From: an uncultured Actinoplanes sp.
Lineage (GTDB): Bacteria > Actinomycetota > Actinomycetes > Mycobacteriales > Micromonosporaceae
DNA length: 10,640 bases
Direction: 5' to 3'
Assembly: GCA_934667465.1 (NCBI GenBank)
Contig: CAKUMG010000115.1
Span: 1 to 10,640, forward strand
Shown here: positions 6,043 through 10,640 of the stretch, in pieces
How positions within the stretch are numbered: position 1 is the first letter of the stretch
Layout of the letters: the number at the start of each line of letters is the position of its first letter
The notes under the pieces: generated by a model
What the model saw: only the letters and a program-made list of their open reading frames with translations
The model's database searches: none
Told to the model about the DNA's origin: nothing
Position numbers and translations under genes: made by a program

Positions 6043-6095
6043 AGCATGATCCCGGCCGTTCCGGGGTTGCAAGCAATGTTGCCGATCCGCATGAT
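6043..6095. promoter_or_regulatory. Divergent promoter region sharing a palindromic TTGCAA -35
   Basis: TTGCAA at 6067-6072 is its own reverse complement. Rightward it is followed after 17 bases by CATGAT (6090-6095), six bases before the XRE ATG at 6102. Leftward, after 18 bases, it is followed by CATGCT (6048 down to 6043), seven bases before the methyltransferase ATG at 6035. Both genes could thus be read leaderless from one shared -35 element. TTGC also recurs at 6079-6082. This is a pattern reading only. Confidence 0.45.
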
Positions 6096-6101
6096 GGGCC
6101 G

Positions 6102-6683
6102 ATGAGCAGCGACACCGAACGTGACGTCCTCGCCGGGGTCGGCCCCCGGCTGCACGCCCTGCGCCGGGCGCGCGGCATCACGCTGGCCGGCCTGGCGTCC
6201 GAGACGGGCCTGACCGCGAGCACGCTGTCGCGCCTCGAGAACGGCAAGCTGCGGCCCACGCTCGAGCAGCTGCTGCCGCTGGCCCGGGCGCACGGGGTGC
6301 CGCTCGACGACCTGGTCGCCGCGCCGCCCACCGGCGACCCGCGGATCCACCTCAAGCCGGTACGCCGCTCCGGCCTGACCATCGTGCCGCTGACCCGGCG
6401 GCCGGGCGGCGTCCAGGCGTACAAAGTCGTCTATCCGCCGGCCGGGAAGGCGACCATCCGGGACCCGCAGACGCACGACGGGTACGAGTGGTTCTTCGTA
6501 CTCAACGGCCGGGTCCGCCTCGTGCTGGGCGACCGGGAGTTCGAGCTGGGGCCCGGGGAGGCGGCGGAGTTCGACACCAGCCTGCCGCACTGGATCGGGA
6601 GCGCCGGCAGCCAGCCCGCCGAGCTGCTCACCCTGTTCGGCGCGCAAGGCGAACGCGCCCATCTCGCCCCCGTTCACCGCTGA
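6102..6683 (+). CDS. XRE-family regulator with C-terminal cupin domain
   Basis: A 193-residue DNA-binding regulator. Residues 14-70 form an XRE helix-turn-helix (LHALRRARGITLAGLASETG, then LTASTLSRLENGKLRPTLEQLLPLA). Residues about 105-185 form a cupin barrel with THDGYEWFFVLNGRVRLVLG (124-143) and PGEAAEFDTSLPHWIGS (151-167). His125 and His163 are possible ligand or metal residues. XRE-cupin proteins are usually repressors that sense small molecules through the cupin; the effector here is unknown. The ATG at 6102 lies six bases after CATGAT with no Shine-Dalgarno sequence, so leaderless translation is likely; there is no in-frame ATG just upstream. It is divergent from the methyltransferase, its probable target besides itself. 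Confidence 0.92.
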   Translation: MSSDTERDVLAGVGPRLHALRRARGITLAGLASETGLTASTLSRLENGKLRPTLEQLLPLARAHGVPLDDLVAAPPTGDPRIHLKPVRRSGLTIVPLTRRPGGVQAYKVVYPPAGKATIRDPQTHDGYEWFFVLNGRVRLVLGDREFELGPGEAAEFDTSLPHWIGSAGSQPAELLTLFGAQGERAHLAPVHR

Positions 6684-6749
6684 GCCGCACTGCCGCCGGA
6701 GGGCTGTGCCCGTACGGGGGCCGTGCTCTTTGCCTGAGGGTTACAGGGC

Positions 6750-6780
6750 GCTGCCCGGCCGCAGGGAGCGGCCGGGCAGC
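6750..6780. terminator. Strong GC hairpin between convergent genes
   Basis: GCTGCCCGGCCGC (6750-6762) and GCGGCCGGGCAGC (6768-6780) are perfect 13-base arms around an AGGGA loop. It lies between the ends of the XRE gene (+) and the DoxX gene (-), 66 and 18 bases away, and can serve both. It has no T-tract, as is common for actinobacterial terminators. Confidence 0.8.
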
Positions 6781-6798
6781 GGGGCGGCGGAGTGGTGG

Positions 6799-7374
6799 TC
6801 AGCGGAGCCAGCGCTGCCCGCGCACCAGCGGCAGCCGGGCCCAGGTGCGGCCCAGGCCCCAGGTGTGGCCGGCGCGGGTGAGGGCGAGCACGATCGCCGC
6901 GAGCGCGTAGACCACGTGGTAGTCGACGAGCGGGTTGCTGGAGCCGCTCGGCTCGCCGGCGCTGGTGGTCTGCGCGAGCGGCCACTCGGCGATCCACATC
7001 ATCGCCATCATGAGCGCGGTGGCGGCCGCGGCGACGCGCAGCCCGATCCCGGCGATCAGGGCGACGCCGATGGCGAGCAGCCCGAGCATGAACAGCCAGT
7101 CGGCGACGGGGTTGCCGGCGATGTCGTGGAACAGGCTCTCGAACGGGCCGACCGCGACCGAGGACAGGAAGCCCCTCGTCGGCGAGCCGCCGTTGATCCA
7201 GGCCCGCTCCCCCGGGGTCGACCAGCCGAGCCCGAACGCCTTGTCCAGGAAGGCCCACAGGAACACGAAGCCGAGAGCGATCCGCAGGACGGCGAGCACC
7301 TTGGCGGCGATCCCCGGACCGGGGGCGGTGGCCCGCTCGAGCCGGGCCGCGTCGCTGTGACCGATGGTGGTCAT
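6799..7374 (-). CDS. DoxX-type integral membrane protein
   Basis: A 191-residue protein with four likely transmembrane helices: about 22-45 (AAKVLAVLRIALGFVFLWAF), 92-112, 114-133 and 152-166. LRIALGFVFLWAFLDKAFGLG (30-50), followed by a long loop and the AEWP turn (129-132), matches the actinobacterial DoxX/DoxD-like group. The archetype DoxD is a subunit of thiosulfate:quinone oxidoreductase, but most bacterial DoxX proteins have no proven reaction; links to redox or thiol stress are reported for some. The ATG at 7374 has a strong GGAGGAGG ribosome-binding site 6-13 bases upstream, which decides it over the in-frame start at 7404. A DosR-like box lies 84-97 bases upstream. The gene is monocistronic, ending at the shared hairpin. 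Confidence 0.85.
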   Translation of the reverse strand: MTTIGHSDAARLERATAPGPGIAAKVLAVLRIALGFVFLWAFLDKAFGLGWSTPGERAWINGGSPTRGFLSSVAVGPFESLFHDIAGNPVADWLFMLGLLAIGVALIAGIGLRVAAAATALMMAMMWIAEWPLAQTTSAGEPSGSSNPLVDYHVVYALAAIVLALTRAGHTWGLGRTWARLPLVRGQRWLR

Positions 7375-7991
7375 CGTGTCCTCCTCCGTCGATTTCCTCA
7401 CCACCGACGGTCCTCCGGTCCGGGTCGGGGCGCCTGGGCCGCAACGCCCGACCGGCCGGGACCAAAGACCTGCCGGATGAGCCGTCCAGCGGCGGGCGAA
7501 AGCGCGAGGGATCGAGCGACGCCGAGGTCCGAACGGGCACCGATTCCGGAGTAGTCCAGGCAGAATTGACCGGCGGACGCCATTTCGCTCCGCATCCGCG
7601 TGATCACGTTACGCGCCGGAAATGCTTCGGCCGGAACGGTTGGCCATATGACGAATCTGTGACTGATCTCCTTCTATTGCATGTAAAAGCGCGCCGGAAT
7701 GCCGGATATTACCGTACAGAAACCGACACATAGGCAGTTCGAACGCGGGCAGGGGTGGCCGCCGTGTGGTTGCATTACGGCGATGTGCGCCCCGGGAGTG
7801 GGCGGGTGGGACCGGCGAGAAATGGACCGGAAAGCTTCGCGGATATGCGCTCCCCGGAAGCCGGCGCGGAATCGCGGCTCCGGCGTGCCCGCGCCGCGTA
7901 CCGGTGCGTCGTCCTGCGAGGTGTGCCCGTCGGCAGGCGGGGAATGCGGGGCGGGAACGCGCGACGATCGAGAAGAAGAGAGCAGAATCAG
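7375..7991. other. 617-base gene-free region between DoxX and importer operons
   Basis: Neither strand holds an ORF with recognisable protein character; those present (7398-7607 on minus, 7699-7998 on plus) look like chance. The left part holds the DoxX ribosome-binding site and the DosR-like box. A lower-GC patch runs from about 7555 to 7745 and holds the perfect palindrome CGTGATCACG (7599-7608). It also holds two near copies of GCGCCGGAAATGC (7613-7625; 7691-7702 with one A fewer). At 7854-7883 an imperfect hairpin of 11 pairs with two bulges can form in the importer leader. I could not place a confident promoter for the importer, nor match the leader to a riboswitch I know. Confidence 0.6.
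7458..7471. promoter_or_regulatory. DosR/DevR-like box upstream of the DoxX gene
   Basis: GGGACCAAAGACCT agrees at 11 of 14 positions with the mycobacterial DosR consensus core GGGACTWWAGTCCC as I remember it. It is centred about 90 bases upstream of the DoxX start, a usual distance for DosR-type activation under low oxygen or nitric oxide. The match is approximate and no regulator gene is in the window. Confidence 0.4.
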
Positions 7992-8939
7992 ATGCTGAGA
8001 AGGACGCTTGCCGTGCTGGCCACGACGGTGCTCGCCGGCAGTGCGCTCGCGGCGTGCAGCGGGGAGTCCGGCGACGACTTCGCCGGCTCGACCGAGGGTG
8101 AGAACGTCGCCCGGTTCGTGCAGCAGCCCTGGGCCGACCTGGTGGTCGAGACCCAGATCGCCATGCAGGTGCTCGACAAGCTCGGTTACCGCACCAGCAC
8201 GCAGGAGGTGTCGGTGCCGCTCGCGGCGCAGGCGCTGCAGACCGGGCAGGCGGACGCCTATCTCGGCAACTGGTGGCCCAGCCAGCAGGAGACGTTCCAG
8301 CCGGTGCTCGACGAGAAGAAGGCCGAGGTCGTCGGCACGATCCTCACCGGCACCGAGTACGCACCGGCCGTGCCGGGCTACGTCACCGCCGACCTCGGCG
8401 TCAAGTCTCTGGCGGACCTCGACAAGCATGCCGACGCGTTCGGCCGCGAGATCCTGGGCATCGAGCCGGGCGCGCCCGGCAACACCACGATCGAGAACGC
8501 CATCAAGGAGGACAAGTACGGCCTCGGCGACTGGAAGCTCACCGCCAGCAGCACCGAGGCGATGCTGGCCGAGGTGGACCGGCGCGCCGCGAAGAAGCAG
8601 CCGGTGGCGTTCCTCGGCTGGAGCCCGCACTGGATGACCATCGAGTACGACATCACGTTCCTCGAGGACCCGGAGAAGGTCTGGGCCGGGGCAGGTGAGA
8701 TCCGGACCCTGACCCGGGCCGGGCTCGAGGACGCCAACCTCCGGACGTTCCTGTCGCAGATCAAGGTCGACGTGGACACCGCGTCGCGCTGGATCGACCA
8801 GGTCGACAAGGACAAGCAGAAGCCCGAGGAGATCGCTGCCGCCTGGATCACCGAGAACCAGGACACCGTGCGCGGCTGGCTCGCCGGGGTCACGACCACC
8901 GACGACAAGCCCGCCGTGGACGCGGTGTTCCCCTCGTGA
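7992..8939 (+). CDS. Choline/glycine-betaine ABC transporter substrate-binding lipoprotein
   Basis: A 315-residue OpuAC-type binding protein. A signal peptide (MLRRTLAVLATTVLAGSALAA) ends at a lipobox with Cys22, so it is anchored on the outer face of the membrane. Ligand-box elements are visible: PWADLVVE (46-53), AYLGNWWPSQ (89-98), TGTEYAPAVPGY (119-130) and VAFLGWSPHWM (205-215). Trp47, Asp49, Trp94, Tyr123 and Trp210 have almost the same spacing as Trp43, Asp45, Trp90, Tyr119 and Trp205 of Sinorhizobium ChoX (numbering from memory). That favours choline, with glycine betaine or proline betaine as alternatives. The ATG at 7992 follows a purine-rich GAAGAAGAGAG stretch. Its stop overlaps the ATPase gene's GTG. 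It is first in the operon, whereas many related operons place it last. Confidence 0.92.
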   Translation: MLRRTLAVLATTVLAGSALAACSGESGDDFAGSTEGENVARFVQQPWADLVVETQIAMQVLDKLGYRTSTQEVSVPLAAQALQTGQADAYLGNWWPSQQETFQPVLDEKKAEVVGTILTGTEYAPAVPGYVTADLGVKSLADLDKHADAFGREILGIEPGAPGNTTIENAIKEDKYGLGDWKLTASSTEAMLAEVDRRAAKKQPVAFLGWSPHWMTIEYDITFLEDPEKVWAGAGEIRTLTRAGLEDANLRTFLSQIKVDVDTASRWIDQVDKDKQKPEEIAAAWITENQDTVRGWLAGVTTTDDKPAVDAVFPS

Positions 8940-9769
8940 TCGAGGTCGAAGGCCTGACCAAGGTGTACGGGCTGCGCGATCCCGCCGCCGGGAAGCTGCT
9001 CGCCGGACTGCCGCGAGGGGCGGACCGGCACGCCGCGGTCAGCGCGGCGGGCGGGTTCCTCGGCGCCGACGACGTGAGCTTCACCGCCCGCCAGGGTGAG
9101 ATCTTCGCCGTGATGGGCCTGTCCGGCTCCGGCAAGTCCACCGTGCTGCGGATGCTCAACCGGCTCGTCGAGCCGACCGCCGGCAGCGTGAGCGTCGGCG
9201 GCCGGGCGGTCCGGGGGATGGACGACGCGGGGCTGCGCGAGCTGCGCAACCGGACGATCGGCATGGTCTTCCAGCACTTCGCGCTCTTCGAGCACCGGAC
9301 GGTGCGGGAGAACGCCGCGTACGGGCTGCGTGTGCGCGGCATCCCGAAGGCCGAGCAGTTGTCCCGGGCCGACGCGGCGCTGGCCGCTGTCGGTCTCGCC
9401 GACCGCGGCGACTCCCGGCCCGCCCAGCTCTCCGGCGGCCAGCGGCAGCGGGTCGGCCTGGCCCGCGCGCTCGCCACCGAGCCGGACGTGCTGCTCATGG
9501 ACGAGCCGTTCTCCGCCCTGGACCCGCTGATTCGGCGGGAGATGCAGGAACTGCTGCTGGCCCTGCAGGCGGAGCGGCGCCGGACCATCGTCTTCGTCAC
9601 GCACGACCTGGTCGAGGCGCTGCGCCTGGGCAGCCGGATCATGATCATGCGGGACGGCAAGGTGATCCAGCAGGGCACCGGCCCCGAGATCCTCGCGAAC
9701 CCGGCCGACGACTATGTGGCCGCGTTCGTCGCCGACCTGCGCACGGACGGGACGGGCAATGATTCCTGA
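8936..9769 (+). CDS. Choline/glycine-betaine ABC transporter ATP-binding protein
   Basis: The 277-residue ATPase of the ProV/OpuAA/ChoV group energises import on the cytoplasmic side. Motifs are complete: Walker A GLSGSGKST (61-69), Q-loop Gln113 in MVFQHFALFEH, signature LSGGQRQR (165-172), Walker B VLLMDEPFSALD (185-196) and switch His223 in VTHD. An insertion of about 30 residues before the first core strand (GLRDPAAGKLLAGLPRG) is typical of this betaine/choline group. The C-terminal CBS domains of E. coli ProV (about 400 residues), which have been tied to ionic-strength sensing in OpuA, are absent; the protein ends soon after the core domain. Osmotic gating, if any, must lie elsewhere. 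GTG overlaps the binding protein stop by four bases, and the 3' end overlaps the permease start by 11. Confidence 0.95.
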   Translation: MIEVEGLTKVYGLRDPAAGKLLAGLPRGADRHAAVSAAGGFLGADDVSFTARQGEIFAVMGLSGSGKSTVLRMLNRLVEPTAGSVSVGGRAVRGMDDAGLRELRNRTIGMVFQHFALFEHRTVRENAAYGLRVRGIPKAEQLSRADAALAAVGLADRGDSRPAQLSGGQRQRVGLARALATEPDVLLMDEPFSALDPLIRREMQELLLALQAERRRTIVFVTHDLVEALRLGSRIMIMRDGKVIQQGTGPEILANPADDYVAAFVADLRTDGTGNDS

Positions 9770-10589
9770 CATCCCGATCGACGTCTGGGTGACCACGGTC
9801 ATCGACTGGCTGCGCACCAACTTCGCGGGCTTCTTCGACGGCATCGCCGAAGGCCTGCGGCAGTTGCTCAACGGCATGTACCAGCTGCTGATCGCGCCGC
9901 ACCCGCTGCTGCTGACCGCGATCCTCGTCGCGCTCGCCTGGCTCGCCGTCCGCACGTGGGTGGCGATCCCGGTCGCGGCCGCCGGCCTGCTGTCCCTGCT
10001 GTCCGCGGCGCTCCCCCCGCTGCGCGGCCGCCTGGAGACCCTGCTGGTCGTCGCCTCGGCGGTCGCGGTGCTCATCGGCATCCCGCTGGGCATCCTCGCC
10101 GCCCGCAAGGACCGGGTCCGCGCGGTGGTCCGGCCGGTCCTGGACTTCATGCAGACCATGCCGGTCTTCGTCTACCTGCTGCCGGCGGTGTTCTTCTTCG
10201 GCATCGGCGTGGTGCCGGGCGTCGTGGCGACGACCATCTTCGCCATCCCGCCCGCCGTGCGCCTCACCGACCTGGGCATCCGCCAGGTGGACGCGGAGGT
10301 CGTCGAGGCCGCCACAGCCTTCGGCGCGAAACCCCGGCAGATCCTGCGCGACGTCCAGCTCCCGCTCGCACTGCCGTCCATCATGACCGGCGTCAACCAG
10401 GTCATCATGCTGGCGCTGTCGATGGTCGTCGTCTCCGGCCTCGTCGGCGGCGGGGGCCTGGGGGCGGTGGTGGTCCGCTCGATCACCCAGCTCGACATCG
10501 GCCGCGGGTTCGAAGGCGGCCTCGCCGTGGTGGTCCTCGCCATCTACCTCGACCGCGTCACGGCGTCCCTGGGCCGGCGCTTCGGCTGA
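9759..10589 (+). CDS. Choline/glycine-betaine ABC transporter permease
   Basis: A 276-residue permease of the ProW/OpuAB/ChoW group. It has an N-terminal amphipathic segment (1-45) and then hydrophobic helices at about 50-68, 70-86, 93-114, 134-160, 205-230 and 250-266. The BPD_transp_1 domain starts near ETLLVVASAVAVLIGIPLGILAA (93-115). The ATPase-contact EAA loop is VVEAATAFGAKPRQILRDVQLPLALPSI (181-208). PVLDFMQTMPVFVYLLP (126-142) is strongly characteristic of the betaine/choline branch. The ATG at 9759 lies inside the end of the ATPase gene (11-base overlap), so translation is coupled. The length is normal and the gene is intact. The final 51 bases of the window contain no further recognisable gene. 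Confidence 0.95.
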   Translation: MIPDIPIDVWVTTVIDWLRTNFAGFFDGIAEGLRQLLNGMYQLLIAPHPLLLTAILVALAWLAVRTWVAIPVAAAGLLSLLSAALPPLRGRLETLLVVASAVAVLIGIPLGILAARKDRVRAVVRPVLDFMQTMPVFVYLLPAVFFFGIGVVPGVVATTIFAIPPAVRLTDLGIRQVDAEVVEAATAFGAKPRQILRDVQLPLALPSIMTGVNQVIMLALSMVVVSGLVGGGGLGAVVVRSITQLDIGRGFEGGLAVVVLAIYLDRVTASLGRRFG

Positions 10590-10640
10590 ACCGCCGGCCG
10601 CCGGAATCGCACCACCGCCCCGGCTGCCCGCCCGCATCAC

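Noticed and set aside
7398..7607. Short minus-strand ORF of 69 codons upstream of DoxX
   Set aside because: It has no ribosome-binding site I can see, no hydrophobic or domain signal, and it overlaps the DosR-like box.
7680..7991. c-di-AMP (ydaO) or other known riboswitch in the leader of the osmolyte importer
   Set aside because: I looked for the conserved GGGGAUGGAA and CCGGGGUGAA-type blocks and did not find them; only generic GC hairpins are visible.
7699..7998. Plus-strand ORF of 99 codons ahead of the importer
   Set aside because: The peptide has Cys/Pro/Arg-rich, non-protein-like composition, and the frame overlaps the real start of the binding protein.
8378..10159. 593-codon minus-strand open frame opposite the ABC genes
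   Set aside because: Antisense shadow; the plus strand encodes complete binding-protein, ATPase and permease motifs.
10590..10640. Start of another gene at the right edge
   Set aside because: Only 51 bases remain, with no ribosome-binding site or readable frame that can be supported.

Overview
The window is very GC-rich DNA with dense, short-spaced genes, GTG starts and 4-base GTGA gene overlaps. Several starts appear to be leaderless, with a -10-like box 6 to 8 bases before the start codon. Together with the protein families this points to an actinobacterium, probably a Micromonosporaceae/Streptomyces-type organism; the genus is not proven by the sequence. I see no rRNA, tRNA, CRISPR array, insertion sequence or phage module.

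Layout. 1-319 (-): N-terminus of a membrane protein, possibly a sensor kinase, cut by the window edge. 537-1301 (-): DUF3800 protein. 1511-2358 (+): a two-gene operon of an ArsR-type repressor and an SRPBCC/AHSA1 protein, with a 24-bp palindromic operator lying over the repressor's start codon. 2484-4183 (+): a translationally coupled pair of a solute-binding lipoprotein and a divergent cation diffusion facilitator (CDF). 4199-5070 (-): an M20-family amidohydrolase broken by an out-of-frame internal deletion. 5168-5389 (+): a small two-helix membrane protein. 5415-6035 (-) and 6102-6683 (+): a divergent pair of a SAM methyltransferase and an XRE-cupin regulator. 6799-7374 (-): a DoxX-type membrane protein with a DosR-like box upstream. 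7375-7991: a 617-base gap with a lower-GC patch. 7992-10589 (+): a complete choline/glycine-betaine ABC importer (binding lipoprotein, ATPase, permease) as one overlapping operon.

How the genes work together. The importer operon is the clearest functional unit: it brings in quaternary-amine osmoprotectants, and the spacing of its aromatic residues resembles the choline-binding protein ChoX. The ArsR/SRPBCC pair looks autoregulated. The XRE-cupin protein probably controls itself and the divergent methyltransferase from a 66-base gap. The least explained unit is the coupled solute-binding lipoprotein plus CDF transporter. The binding protein has no ABC partner nearby and carries an 18-bp tandem repeat. 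By hand alignment the CDF lacks three of the four canonical metal-site residues. This pair is the best candidate here for an under-described system, although similar pairs may already exist in databases without experimental study.
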